Source of the DNA: Lacticaseibacillus jixianensis | Lineage (GTDB): Bacteria; Bacillota; Bacilli; Lactobacillales; Lactobacillaceae | NCBI RefSeq assembly: GCF_003946485.1 | Contig: NZ_RHOJ01000017.1 | Location: 1-45,795 of the forward strand | Reading direction: 5' to 3' | Length of the DNA stretch: 45,795 bases | Shown here: positions 15,299-24,205 of the stretch, piece after piece | How positions within the stretch are numbered: the first letter of the stretch is position 1 | Layout of the letters: the number at the start of each line of letters is the position of its first letter | Program-made: the position numbers and the translations under genes | The notes under the pieces: generated by a model | Databases searched by the model: none | Seen by the model: the letters and a program-made list of their open reading frames with translations, nothing else | What the model was told of the DNA's origin: nothing

Positions 15299-15328
15299 AA
15301 CTCTTCCTCCAATCTCTCAATAAATTGC

Positions 15329-16705
15329 TTATTCCAAATCCTCACCGTTGGAACCATAAGCTTTCTGGAACCAGGCAAAACTGCGCTTCGGTACGCGGCG
15401 CATATCTAAGAGCTCGTGATTCGTGCGGTTCACGTAGACCGCACCGTACCGCTTGGCGACATCTCCTTTCGAGCTGGGGATATCGATCAGGCCCCAGCCT
15501 AAGTAACCCAAGACCTTAACGCCGTATTCGCTCACCGCATCCTTGAGCGCTTGAATGTGCTCGCGGTGATAGTCAATGCGGTAACCATCATCGATCGGAT
15601 GTTCACCGTCCCAATGCTCACGGACCCCAAGGCCGTTCTCAATTGGGAAGACTGGCAGCCCAGTACGGTTCCAGACCTTGGCTAAAACATTCTTGAACCC
15701 GGTCGGATCGATCTGCCAGCCCCACTCGCTGGCCTGCAGGTGCGGATTCGACACGGTGCCTTGCACGAACCACCAGTTGACCGGCGAACTCTCGTCGATC
15801 TTCTTGTGATCGATGGCGGAGGAAGCATAATAACTGAACGCGATGAAGTCGCTGGTCGTCTGGGCGAGCGTCTCCAGGTCGCCGGGCTGGATCAGATCCA
15901 TGAGGCCGTTCTCCCTCATGAAGTGCAGGACCTCTGGCGAGTAATGACCAGCCGTGAACACGTCCAAATAATTGTTGTTCACGAACTCATCAATCCGCCG
16001 TGTGGCCTCGACGTCTTTAGGATCCGACGTGCTTGGATAAACCTCTGCGTACGCCAGCATGCCGCCAATCTTGAGGTCCGGATAGTGCTGCCGGATGAAA
16101 CTCGTGATGCGGGCATGCGCCAGCAAGGTGTGGTGACTCATCGCGTACAACGTGCGAATATCACGCGGGGCAGTGAGGTTCCCGCCGCTATCCAGGCCCG
16201 GATCGTAGGTGAAGCAGTTGTGCTCGTTGAACGTGATCCAGTACTTGACCTTGCCGGCGAACCTGCGTACCATCTCCTCGGCGTACCGGACAAAGGCGTC
16301 CGTAACTTTGCGAGAAACAAAGCCGTTGTACCGCTTCGCCAGGCTCAGCGGCATGTCGAAGTGGTATAGGCAGATCATCGGCTGGATGTGGTGGGCCAGC
16401 AGCGCATCGATCAGCCGGTCGTAAAACGCGATGCCGGCCTCGTTGAACGCGCCGTCCCCTTCCGGGCAGACCCGGCTCCAGGAGATCTGGAACCGGTAGC
16501 AGTTCATGTTCATCTTTGCCATCCACTCGACGTCTTCCGGGTAGCGGTGGTACTCATCGATGGCGTCTTTCCAGTCCGAAGAATCCGGACCAGCGTCCTT
16601 GATGTCGTACACCGAGGGGCCTTTGCCGTCCGCATTCCAGGCGCCTTCTGTTTGCATGCTTGAGGTTGAATTGCCCCACAGAAAATTGTCTTTTAGCGTT
16701 GTCAT
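15329..16705 (-). CDS. 6-phospho-beta-glucosidase, GH1
   Basis: I choose ATG 16705, preceded by GGAGG with a 6-base gap; the longer frame to 16753 has no binding site. The 458-residue enzyme has the GH1 barrel with N-terminal FLWGNSTSSMQTEGAW, acid/base Glu161 in TFNEHN and nucleophile Glu356 in PIENGLG. It hydrolyses phosphorylated beta-glucosides after PTS import. It is the first gene of a two-gene operon with EIIC and is divergent from a GntR/UTRA gene 131 bases away, a common arrangement for a dedicated regulator. The C-terminus RRVPKRSFAWFQKAYGSNGEDLE is typical. Confidence 0.93.
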   Translation of the reverse strand: MTTLKDNFLWGNSTSSMQTEGAWNADGKGPSVYDIKDAGPDSSDWKDAIDEYHRYPEDVEWMAKMNMNCYRFQISWSRVCPEGDGAFNEAGIAFYDRLIDALLAHHIQPMICLYHFDMPLSLAKRYNGFVSRKVTDAFVRYAEEMVRRFAGKVKYWITFNEHNCFTYDPGLDSGGNLTAPRDIRTLYAMSHHTLLAHARITSFIRQHYPDLKIGGMLAYAEVYPSTSDPKDVEATRRIDEFVNNNYLDVFTAGHYSPEVLHFMRENGLMDLIQPGDLETLAQTTSDFIAFSYYASSAIDHKKIDESSPVNWWFVQGTVSNPHLQASEWGWQIDPTGFKNVLAKVWNRTGLPVFPIENGLGVREHWDGEHPIDDGYRIDYHREHIQALKDAVSEYGVKVLGYLGWGLIDIPSSKGDVAKRYGAVYVNRTNHELLDMRRVPKRSFAWFQKAYGSNGEDLE

Positions 16706-16808
16706 CTCTTGCCTCCACGGTGCACTATAGGCCGCGCCTGGCACCGCTTGCAAAGGTTAATTGGTACAGCTGGCTATCCAAATTTTCAGAAAGGTGTTAT
16801 AGTCTCGC

Positions 16809-16822
16809 TGAGAGCGCTTTTT
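16809..16822. promoter_or_regulatory. Possible cre-like site between the bgl operon and its regulator
   Basis: TGAGAGCGCTTTTT partly matches the catabolite-responsive element pattern, including the central AGCGCT, with mismatches at position 4 and at the end. It lies 15 bases upstream of the GntR start. A TTGG...CCAA imperfect dyad further upstream may be the GntR operator. Both are weak. Confidence 0.25.
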
Positions 16823-16836
16823 TGGAGGGTAGACAA

Positions 16837-17559
16837 ATGGCAAAATATGTTGAAATCGGCAAGGAATTAAAGGCTCAGATCATGAAGGGCACGTACAGCA
16901 GTGACGTCCCGCTGCCTGATCAGGTGTCTTTGGCCAAAATATTCAAGACCAGCCGCGTGACCATTCAAAAAGCCCTGGGACTGCTGATCAACGAGGGGCT
17001 GATTTACAGCAAGCAGGGCTCAGGGACTTATGTGAAGCAGAACATTAATCTGCTTTCTCGCTTTGATGCCACGGTGGACCAATACGTTGGCACCACCGAG
17101 CTGATGCACGGGCACCTCGTCACCAGCAAGGTGCTGGCGTACAACGTGCGGCTGCCCAACGCCAAGGAGCGTGAGGACCTGAACCTGGCCGTCGCCGACG
17201 CCGTTTACGACTTCGTTCGCCTGCGCATCGTGGACGATTCGCCATGGAAAATCGAGCACTCGATCATGCCGGTCAAGGTCGTGCCCGGCCTCAACGAAGA
17301 CGTCCTGGCGCGCTCGATCTACCGCTACATGCGCGAGACCCTCGGTGAGACCATTGGCGCGGCCTACCGGATTATCCGCGCCGCCCAGCCCAACTCCTAC
17401 GACCGGCGTTACCTCGACGCGGTCTCCGAGACGCCGATGCTCGAAGTCGAGCAGATCGTCTCGCTGGCCGATGGCACGCCGTTTGAGTACTCGTTCACCC
17501 GCAACCGCTACGACAAGGGGTCGATTGTGGTGTACCACCCGGAGCGGCCAATGCTCTAA
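16837..17559 (+). CDS. GntR/HutC-type regulator with UTRA domain
   Basis: The ATG at 16837 has TTTGGAGGG seven bases upstream, giving 240 residues; the upstream frame to 16660 overlaps the GH1 gene and is rejected. Residues 1-70 form the winged helix (YVEIGKELKAQIMKGTYSSDVPLPDQVSLAKIFKTSRVTIQKALGLLINEGLIYSKQGSGTYVKQ). Residues ~85-238 form the UTRA ligand domain, ending with the characteristic DGTPFEYSFTRNRYDKGSIVVYHPERP. It probably represses the divergent GH1-EIIC operon and is released by a phosphorylated beta-glucoside. Confidence 0.92.
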   Translation: MAKYVEIGKELKAQIMKGTYSSDVPLPDQVSLAKIFKTSRVTIQKALGLLINEGLIYSKQGSGTYVKQNINLLSRFDATVDQYVGTTELMHGHLVTSKVLAYNVRLPNAKEREDLNLAVADAVYDFVRLRIVDDSPWKIEHSIMPVKVVPGLNEDVLARSIYRYMRETLGETIGAAYRIIRAAQPNSYDRRYLDAVSETPMLEVEQIVSLADGTPFEYSFTRNRYDKGSIVVYHPERPML

Positions 17560-17561
17560 CG

Positions 17562-17595
17562 AAAAAGCGGACCGCAAGGCAGCGAACCGCTTTTT
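17562..17595. terminator. Bidirectional terminator between convergent genes
   Basis: AAAAAGCGG (17562-17570) pairs with CCGCTTTTT (17587-17595). It terminates the GntR gene from the left and the EEP-family gene from the right. Confidence 0.8.
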
Positions 17596-17664
17596 GAGTG
17601 GCTTGCTGAGGGACGCATGCGACTGCCTGGACCAAAACTGACTGGGGAGGGTGATGAACTGACC

Positions 17665-18741
17665 TCAAGGTTTCAGCGCAAAGGTCAGGCGCGTTGGCGT
17701 GTGGTCCGAATATTTGAACCCAGTATCCACAATGTTCACCGTCTTCGCTTGCACGTTCGGCGAGAGGATGAAGCCGTCGATCAGGGTCACAAAGCTTTGG
17801 CCTGGCCGCCAAGGCTGGTCCAGCGCCCGCACGGACGGCTGGGCCGCCTTGGCGAGCCCCATGGTCGGCACGTGGAAGCCCTTGGGCAGCTGCGCGTATG
17901 GAAACAGGTGCGTCCAGGTCTCATCCTGCGGCTTGGTGTGAAAAATCGCCGCGGCGTCTTTCAGCAGCCGGTGGTTGTAGTCCCCGCCGACGATCACGTA
18001 GTCGCCCTGCTGGTAGGCACGGCCGATGTACTCAAACAGCTTGGCGAACTGCGCGGCCTGAATCGCCCGGTCCTTGGTAAAGGCAGACATGTGAATGTTG
18101 ATCAGCTGCAGGTGCTTGCCGTTGCTGGTCGGCGTCTTAGTGACCGTAAAGGCGCGATCCAAATCGGTGAACTTGGTCGGATTGGTCGCGACCGGCAGCG
18201 AATACCGGCGCGCGCTGGTCACCCGCGTCTTGGCCAGGGTCACCAGCCCGGACTTGGCCGCACCAATCGGCTGATTAAAGGGGTAAAACAGGTACGGCGA
18301 GTCGTAATTCTGCCCGTAGACACTGCTGGACGTGTCAAACGCCTGGCGCAGGCCGGCCACCTCATCGACGTGCCGCGAACGGTCGCCGTCTTGGTCCACC
18401 TCCTGGAAAAAGGCGAAGTCGGGTGCCCCTTCGCGGGTGGTCTTGATCACCCCGGCCAGCAAGTCCTGCACGGCCTGCTTACTGTAGGCGCGCGAGAACT
18501 TGCCGCCGTCCATGAAAAACGAGTAGCTCGGCGGGTACGAATCGTAGCCGATGTTGTACGACTGGGCCCGGTAAGTTTTGCCCACCTGCACCACGCCGGC
18601 CTGGTTGTGCTGCGGCGTGAGCTTCAGGTCATCAGGCAGGCGGTAGTAAGCCGCATACAGGTAGCCAATGTAGCCGCCCAGCGCGACCACCACGCCGCCA
18701 AGCAGGCCGCCAACGATTTTCAGTGCGCGATGTTTTTTCAA
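17665..18741 (-). CDS. Membrane-anchored endonuclease/exonuclease/phosphatase (EEP) family hydrolase
   Basis: The start is TTG 18741 with GGGGAGG upstream. The 358-residue protein opens with a basic stretch and one membrane helix (ALKIVGGLLGGVVVALGGYIGYLYAAYY, ~6-33) and has no lipobox, so the catalytic domain should lie outside the cell. The EEP domain shows YNIGY, FFQEVD (metal-binding Glu), NIHMSAF, VGGDYNHRL (Asp/Asn pair) and the terminal SDHTPTRLTF. The family includes DNases, sphingomyelinases and phosphoinositide phosphatases; no specific substrate can be read. It is divergent from the GH3 gene, sharing a 135-bp promoter region. Confidence 0.88.
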   Translation of the reverse strand: MKKHRALKIVGGLLGGVVVALGGYIGYLYAAYYRLPDDLKLTPQHNQAGVVQVGKTYRAQSYNIGYDSYPPSYSFFMDGGKFSRAYSKQAVQDLLAGVIKTTREGAPDFAFFQEVDQDGDRSRHVDEVAGLRQAFDTSSSVYGQNYDSPYLFYPFNQPIGAAKSGLVTLAKTRVTSARRYSLPVATNPTKFTDLDRAFTVTKTPTSNGKHLQLINIHMSAFTKDRAIQAAQFAKLFEYIGRAYQQGDYVIVGGDYNHRLLKDAAAIFHTKPQDETWTHLFPYAQLPKGFHVPTMGLAKAAQPSVRALDQPWRPGQSFVTLIDGFILSPNVQAKTVNIVDTGFKYSDHTPTRLTFALKP

Positions 18742-18823
18742 AGCCCAGGCCTCCCCTGTTTAGATCCGCTTAATCCTACCACGGCTCACCGCTTTTTCCC
18801 GCAAATAAGCGACCCAAATCGCG

Positions 18824-18851
18824 TTACAGAACCCATGGGGCGTGTTATTCT
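18824..18851 (+). promoter_or_regulatory. Promoter of the GH3-GH29 operon
   Basis: TTACAG (18824-18829) and TATTCT (18846-18851) are spaced by 16 bases, ending 25 bases before the GH3 start. Confidence 0.45.
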
Positions 18852-18876
18852 CAAGGTAAGAATTGGGGGTATCAGA

Positions 18877-21255
18877 ATGACGATCACCATCGGCAGCGGC
18901 GCCACTCGCCGCGACTTATCTGATCAGGACGCGATCAAACTCACGTCGGGGCGGGATTTCTGGAGCAGTGAAAGCGTGGCCGGCATCCCCGCCATTCGCA
19001 TGAGCGACGGGCCGCACGGGCTGCGCTACCAGGCGCAGGCGTCAGACCACCTGGGCATCAACGAGGCCGTGCCGGCGACCGCCTTTCCGACCGCCAGCGC
19101 CTCGGCTTCCAGCTGGGAGCCCGGCTTGCTGGCCAAAATGGGTGCGGCGATCGCCGAAGAGGCGCGCGCGTTGAACGTCGACGTGGTGCTCGGCCCGGGT
19201 GTGAACATCAAGCGCAACCCGCTGGGCGGGCGCAACTTTGAATTTTTCTCCGAAGACCCGCTGCTGACCGGGGCGCTGGCCGCCGCATGGATCGCCGGCC
19301 TGCAGTCCAAAGGCGTCGGCGCGTCGCTCAAGCATTTCGCCGGCAACAGCCAGGAAACTGACCGGCTGCGGTCGGACTCGCTGATCGACGCCACCGCCCT
19401 GCACGAGCTGTACCTCGAGGCTTTTCGCCTGGCCGTCACCCAGAGTCAGCCCGAAACGGTGATGATCGCCTACAACCTGCTGAACGGCACGTACATGAGC
19501 GACCACGAGTACCTGCTCAACACCGTGCTGCGCGGCCAGTGGGGCTTCAAGGGCGCCGTCGTCACCGACTGGGGTGCTTTGAACGACAAGGTCGCCAGCC
19601 TGAACGCCGGCACCGACCTGGAAATGCCAAGCTCAGGCCACCTGTTCGATCAGTCGGCTTTGGCCGCGTTGAAAACTGGCCGGCTCGATCGCGCGCGGCT
19701 CACCCGGGCGGTGGCCAATATCGCCGCCATCGCCGACCGCAAGCGGCCAGCGTTCACCGGCGACCGGGCCGCCCTGCTCCAAAAGCACGTCGCCTTGGCG
19801 CAGCAGATTGAGGAGCACGCTGCCGTCTTGATGAAAAATGACGGGGCCTTGCCGCTGCGGCCAGGCCGCAAGCTCGCCGTGATTGGTGCCTTAGCCGCCC
19901 AGACGCGCATTCAAGGCGCGGGGTCGTCACACATCACCACCCCGCAAAGCATGTCGATATTGGCGGGGCTTAAAGCGGCGGGCCACGCGGTCACCTACGC
20001 GCCAGGCTATCCGCTGGACGGCGCCGCGGATGCCGCCTTGGTCGCCGAAGCGGTGGCCAAGGCGCACGCGGCCGAAGACGTCGTGGTCGTGCTCGGTCTG
20101 CCGGCCACCGCCGAGGCGGAAGGCACCGACCGCACCTCGCTGGCGCTGCCGAAAGCTCAGGTCGCACTGCTGCACACCGTCGCGGCCGCCAACCCCAACG
20201 TCGTGGTCCTGCTGGTCGCCGGCTCGGTGGTGACCACGGACTGGGCCAAGGACGCCAAGGCGGTGCTCAACTTGTTTCTCGGCGGTGAGGCCGTCGGGGC
20301 CGCCGCCGAGCGCCTCCTGTTCGGCGCCGTTTCCCCGTCCGGCAAGCTGGCCGAAACCTATCCCAAGCGCTACGCGGACGTGCCGTCCAGCGCCCTTTAT
20401 GGCAGAAGTCCGCTGTCAGTGCCGTACGCCGAGAGCCTGTACGTTGGCTACCGCTACTACGACAAGGCCAAGATGGCCGTCGCCTACCCGTTCGGCTTTG
20501 GCCTGAGCTACACGACCTTCCGGTTGAGCGATGCCCGCCTCGCCGCTGCCCACTTGGCCAAAAGCGATCCGGCGCTGACCGTCACTGTTGCCGTGACCAA
20601 CACGGGGGCCGTGCGCGGCGCCGAGGTCGTGCAAGCCTACGTCAGCGAGGATGACCAGGACCAGCTGGTGCCCAAGCAGGCACTCGCCGCTTTTCAAAAA
20701 GTCTGGCTGGCGCCCGGCGAGCGGCAAACCGTGACGCTGACGCTGCCCCAGCGCGCGTTTTGCCGCTGGGACGAGGCGCACCAGCAGTTCACCCTGGCCG
20801 GCGGAGCCTGGCACGTGTTCGTCGGCACCAGCAGCCGCGACCTGAGCGCAGCGCTGCCGCTAACCGTTGATGCGCCGGCCTTTCGCATCGCCGCACCAGC
20901 CTGGTACCGCCAGCCGAGCGGCCTGCCAAGCGTCAAGGCCTTCACCGCGCTCAGCGGTCTGACCCCGGCACCCGCGTCCGCCCCCAAGCCCGGCGCGTTC
21001 ACCCGCCTCAGTGTGCCGCGCGATTTGGCCAAGTACTCGCTGGTCGCGCGCCTCGTGGCCACCGCCGTCATCGCCAACATGCAGAAAAACGATGGGACGC
21101 CGAAGGACTCGCCGGAGGGCCAGTTTCTCGCCACCATCGTCTGGGACACCCCGCTGGTCCGCCTCGCGCAGCAAAGCGGCGGCAGCTTAAAGCTCTGGAT
21201 GGTCGACGCCCTGGTCGCCCTGGCCAATCACGGCAAAACAGCGCCGCGGGGCTGA
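18877..21255 (+). CDS. Glycoside hydrolase family 3 (beta-glucosidase-like)
   Basis: I choose ATG 18877 after GGGGGT; the very long upstream frame runs across the divergent EEP gene and is a shadow. The 792-residue protein is cytoplasmic (no signal peptide). The N-terminal barrel has MSDGPHGLRYQ, GPGVNIKRNPLGGRNFEFFSEDPLL, KHFAGNSQETDR and nucleophile Asp231 in VVTDWGALND. The alpha/beta sandwich follows (LAVIGALAAQTRIQGAGSSHITTPQ), then a fibronectin III-like domain (GAEVVQAYVSEDDQDQLVPKQALAAFQKVWLAPGE). About 100 residues after this (from ~690) form an extension I cannot place. It is probably active on beta-glucosides or beta-xylosides. The GH29 gene follows after 41 bases. Confidence 0.92.
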   Translation: MTITIGSGATRRDLSDQDAIKLTSGRDFWSSESVAGIPAIRMSDGPHGLRYQAQASDHLGINEAVPATAFPTASASASSWEPGLLAKMGAAIAEEARALNVDVVLGPGVNIKRNPLGGRNFEFFSEDPLLTGALAAAWIAGLQSKGVGASLKHFAGNSQETDRLRSDSLIDATALHELYLEAFRLAVTQSQPETVMIAYNLLNGTYMSDHEYLLNTVLRGQWGFKGAVVTDWGALNDKVASLNAGTDLEMPSSGHLFDQSALAALKTGRLDRARLTRAVANIAAIADRKRPAFTGDRAALLQKHVALAQQIEEHAAVLMKNDGALPLRPGRKLAVIGALAAQTRIQGAGSSHITTPQSMSILAGLKAAGHAVTYAPGYPLDGAADAALVAEAVAKAHAAEDVVVVLGLPATAEAEGTDRTSLALPKAQVALLHTVAAANPNVVVLLVAGSVVTTDWAKDAKAVLNLFLGGEAVGAAAERLLFGAVSPSGKLAETYPKRYADVPSSALYGRSPLSVPYAESLYVGYRYYDKAKMAVAYPFGFGLSYTTFRLSDARLAAAHLAKSDPALTVTVAVTNTGAVRGAEVVQAYVSEDDQDQLVPKQALAAFQKVWLAPGERQTVTLTLPQRAFCRWDEAHQQFTLAGGAWHVFVGTSSRDLSAALPLTVDAPAFRIAAPAWYRQPSGLPSVKAFTALSGLTPAPASAPKPGAFTRLSVPRDLAKYSLVARLVATAVIANMQKNDGTPKDSPEGQFLATIVWDTPLVRLAQQSGGSLKLWMVDALVALANHGKTAPRG

Positions 21256-21296
21256 GCACCGTTGCACCCCCACTCGTCATCACAGGAGGGATCACC

Positions 21297-22418
21297 ATGA
21301 ACGAAGTCAATATTCATCGCCGCCACGCCCCGGCCTGGTTTGAGGCCGCCGACTTCGGCATTTTCATTCACTGGGGCCTGTACAGCGTGCCGGCCTTCGC
21401 GCCCAAGCCCGTGACCGGGCCAGGCAAGCACCCGACGCTGTATGAGGTCTGGAAGCACCAGCCGTACGCGGAATGGTATGCCAACTCGATGCTGTTCCCA
21501 ACCGGGCCCACGGGTCAGTACCACCGCGAGCATTACGGCAACGCGCCGTACGAAGATTTTGCCCAAACCTTCAAGGCAAGCGCCCGCCAGGTGGACGTCG
21601 ACGCCTGGGCGGACGCGTTTGCCGCGGCCCACGCCAAGTACGTCGTGGTCGTCACCAAGCATCACGACGGCTTCGTGATGTACGACACGGCCGTGGAAAA
21701 TCCCCACCGCCCCGGCTACCACCTCGGCTTCGATTTCGTCGGCGCGCTAGCCAAGGCCGTGCGGGCCCGCGGCATGCGCTTTGGCGTGTACTACTCCAGC
21801 CTGCTGGACTGGACCTTCGCCCACCAGCGTATTCAAAGCGCCGCCACCTTCCTGCTGACGTCGGACCACTCCAAGGCCTACCGCGATTACGTCTGGGCGC
21901 AGTGGCACGAGCTGATCGACCGCTACCACCCAGATATTTTGTGGAGCGACATCGGTTACCCGCAGGACCCGCGCCTGCCGCAGCTGTTTGCCGATTACTA
22001 CCAGGCGGTACCGGACGGCATGGTCAACGACCGCTGGGGCGACTACCCGGCCTGGATGCGGCATAAGGCACTGTACCCGCTGTTCAATCTGGGCGGAGCC
22101 TTTGTCAACTGGCGCCAGGAAAAGACGCACAAAACCGCGGCGCCGCAATTTTACGACTACCGCACGCTGGAGTACCACACCGTGTGGACCGGCGCGCCGG
22201 ACTACTACGAGATCACCCGCGGCATGGACCTGTCGTTTGGCTACAACCGCGCCGCCCGCCCCAGCGACTTCATCGCCGCAAAGCAGGTGCGCCAGATGAT
22301 TGCAGCCGCGCGCCCGCAGCGCGGCCGCCTGCTACTGAACGTCGGGCCCAAAGCCGATGGCAGCTTGCCCGCACCGCAGGCCAAGGTCCTGCGCGATTTG
22401 GCCAGCAAGGCGCTATAG
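21297..22418 (+). CDS. Alpha-L-fucosidase, GH29
   Basis: The 373-residue enzyme starts at ATG 21297 after CAGGAGGGATCACC. It has the GH29 pattern WFEAADFGIFIHWGLYSVPAF, EWYANSM, KYVVVVTKHHDGFVMYD, GVYYSSLLDW and the nucleophile Asp218 in DILWSDIGYP. The C-terminal RGRLLLNVGPKADGSLP closes the barrel. It lacks the C-terminal sandwich domain of long GH29 enzymes and has no signal peptide, so it acts on imported fucosides. It is the second gene of the GH3 operon, which suggests that the two act in turn on a mixed glycoside. Exact linkage specificity is unknown. Confidence 0.92.
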   Translation: MNEVNIHRRHAPAWFEAADFGIFIHWGLYSVPAFAPKPVTGPGKHPTLYEVWKHQPYAEWYANSMLFPTGPTGQYHREHYGNAPYEDFAQTFKASARQVDVDAWADAFAAAHAKYVVVVTKHHDGFVMYDTAVENPHRPGYHLGFDFVGALAKAVRARGMRFGVYYSSLLDWTFAHQRIQSAATFLLTSDHSKAYRDYVWAQWHELIDRYHPDILWSDIGYPQDPRLPQLFADYYQAVPDGMVNDRWGDYPAWMRHKALYPLFNLGGAFVNWRQEKTHKTAAPQFYDYRTLEYHTVWTGAPDYYEITRGMDLSFGYNRAARPSDFIAAKQVRQMIAAARPQRGRLLLNVGPKADGSLPAPQAKVLRDLASKAL

Positions 22419-22480
22419 TTGATTTCTGCGAGGATTGCTTTTTCCTCTAGTTCTCCGGCAGAAAAAATCATGCGACACTG

Positions 22481-22598
22481 GATACATAAAGAGAGCCACC
22501 TCCGCAAAGGTAACTCTCCCGCAGAACCGCGTAAAGAGCGGTGGTTGACATGTTAACTAAAAAGTCGCGATGCTTGCCAAAAGTTAGCGCGGCTTTTT
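22481..22598 (+). ncRNA. Small-RNA-like module, copy S1
   Basis: After a GATACAT box come: hairpin 1, GAGAG (22491-22495)/CTCTC (22514-22518) with inner ACCT/AGGT; the invariant CGCAGA (22520-22525); hairpin 2, ACCGC (22526-22530)/GCGGT (22538-22542); GGTTGACATGTTAAC; and a terminator stem AAAAAGTCGCG/CGCGGCTTTTT (22559-22598) with CCAAAAG in the loop. The same order occurs at 30497-30628 and 38083-38201, and partly at 29801-29870. No ORF is apparent. The terminator works in both directions and also ends the convergent GPH transporter gene. Confidence 0.55.
22559..22598. terminator. Bidirectional terminator (S1 and GPH transporter)
   Basis: An 11-bp stem AAAAAGTCGCG/CGCGGCTTTTT (one G-T) has T tracts on both strands. 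Confidence 0.8.
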
Positions 22599-22623
22599 AG
22601 TTTGCGCTTTTTTCCGGCCACGC

Positions 22624-24051
22624 TCAGTACTGATTCTTCATCTGCTTTTCGGCCGTCTCCCGGTCAACCTCGCCGGCGTTGACCTTCGCCATCAGCTGGA
22701 CGTCGTGGTCGTTGAGCTTGTAGAAGCTCAGCGCGATCGTGGCCAGCACCGCGCCGATTGCCGGCACCAGGGCGGTCACGGCCCACAGCCCGCCCAAGGC
22801 ACTCGCACTTTGGGTGATGTGCTCGGCTTCCAGCGCCGCAAACGAACTGGCGGAAATGGCCTTCCAGCCAAAGATGCTCAGCACGGCCAGCCCCAGCGGC
22901 GCGTTCATCGAGGCCAGCTTGGCGGCAAAGGACTGCACGGCAAACGCAATGCCGCGCGCGTCAATCTGCGTTTTGTACTCGCCGTACTCGACGATGTCGG
23001 GCGTGAAGGTCAGCCCCAGCACGCCGATCAACCCGATCGGAATGGCGCGCAGCACCACCATGACCAGGTACAGCATTTTGTTGTGGTAACCCACAAAGTA
23101 CATGGCAAACGCCAGCACCGCCAGGGCGATCATGCTGTAGTAGAACAGCTTGAACTTATCAACGCGCTTAAGGATGCGGCCCATGAACGGCGAGAAAATG
23201 ATCGTCGGCACCGCCACCAGCACCGTCGTCAGGGTCGCAAACAGCGCGGTCCCAAAGAGGTAGTAAGCCGTGAACAGCCCCACCACCTGGTCGGTTTGGG
23301 TCAGCCCCCAAAACAGGTAGCCGAGGTAATAGATGCCCAGAAACTTGTTGGTGCGCAGATAGTGAATGATGTCGCGCAGCCGGTAGTGATTCTCCGCCCC
23401 GGCCTTGGGCTTGATGCGCTCCTTGCCGAACACCGACACCGGAAACATCAGCACCAGCGTCATCACGGCGATGATGGCCACCATCTGGGGAAAACTCATC
23501 CCCACCCGTTCGGACACCAGCACCGGCCCGATCACGGTGACCAGGAAGCTGCCGGCCAAGGCGAACAGCCGCGCCATCGACAGCAGCGAATTGCGCTCGT
23601 TGACCTGCGTCGTCATGCTGGTGACCATCGCGTAAATCGGCACGTCACTCATGGTGTAGCTCGTGTCCCAGATGATGTACGCGATCACGAACCACACCAG
23701 CTTCATCGTCGGCGTCAGCCCGCTGGGGATCAGGAACAGCACAATGGTCGTGAGCGGCACAGTGAAGCTGGCCAGCCGCAGCCACGGCAGGGCCTTGTTG
23801 CCGCTGCGCCAGTGCACCTTGTCGTACAGCACGCCGAACAGCGCGTCGGCGAAGACGTCCCACAGCTTGGCGATGAACATCGCGGTGGCGACGGCGCCGA
23901 CGTTGACGCCGTTCATCATCAGGTACGTGGTCGAAAAGGCCGTCAGGGTCATGTACCCCATTGCCTGGCCGGTAAAATACAGCCAGTACGTGATCCGCTC
24001 GCGCGGGCGCGTTTCCATCTTTGGAGATTGCGGTGTCGTTTTTGCGTTCAT
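22624..24051 (-). CDS. GPH-family sugar:cation symporter (MFS)
   Basis: I choose ATG 24051 (after GGAGCCGCTG), giving 475 residues; the frame to 24105 lacks a binding site. About twelve hydrophobic helices are seen, with GPH hallmarks near the N-terminus: MGYMTLTAFSTTYLMMNGVNVGAVATAMFIAKLWDVFADALFGVLYDKVHWRSGNKALPWL, and later DTSYTMSDVPIYAMVTSM and MGRILKRVDKFK. Members import glycosides such as melibiose, xylosides or glucuronides with Na+ or H+. It converges on the GH3-GH29 operon and may supply its substrate, which would then be unphosphorylated. The short C-terminal tail (DVQLMAKVNAGEVDRETAEKQMK) has no EIIA domain. Confidence 0.9.
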   Translation of the reverse strand: MNAKTTPQSPKMETRPRERITYWLYFTGQAMGYMTLTAFSTTYLMMNGVNVGAVATAMFIAKLWDVFADALFGVLYDKVHWRSGNKALPWLRLASFTVPLTTIVLFLIPSGLTPTMKLVWFVIAYIIWDTSYTMSDVPIYAMVTSMTTQVNERNSLLSMARLFALAGSFLVTVIGPVLVSERVGMSFPQMVAIIAVMTLVLMFPVSVFGKERIKPKAGAENHYRLRDIIHYLRTNKFLGIYYLGYLFWGLTQTDQVVGLFTAYYLFGTALFATLTTVLVAVPTIIFSPFMGRILKRVDKFKLFYYSMIALAVLAFAMYFVGYHNKMLYLVMVVLRAIPIGLIGVLGLTFTPDIVEYGEYKTQIDARGIAFAVQSFAAKLASMNAPLGLAVLSIFGWKAISASSFAALEAEHITQSASALGGLWAVTALVPAIGAVLATIALSFYKLNDHDVQLMAKVNAGEVDRETAEKQMKNQY

Positions 24052-24153
24052 CAGCGGCTCCTTTCGCCGACGCCGGGTCGGCCAACCAATTGAATCCGAT
24101 TGCACTGGTCATTATACCTTAGTTTGCCGCCCGCTTAACGTCATCTTTAACCA

Positions 24154-24190
24154 GAAAAAGACCCTTGCTTTGCGCAAACAAGGGTCTTCT
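24154..24190 (-). terminator. Rho-independent terminator of the phosphonate operon
   Basis: AGACCCTTG and CAAGGGTCT form a stem around an 11-base loop. On the minus strand it is followed by a TTTTT run, 16 bases after the phnW stop. Confidence 0.88.
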
Positions 24191-24205
24191 GTCATTCTAT
24201 CAGCA

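Noticed and set aside
17617-18876. Long N-terminal extension of the GH3 reading frame (420 codons)
   Set aside because: It runs antisense to the EEP-family gene, has no binding site at its start, and the GH3 family begins at the ATG at 18877.
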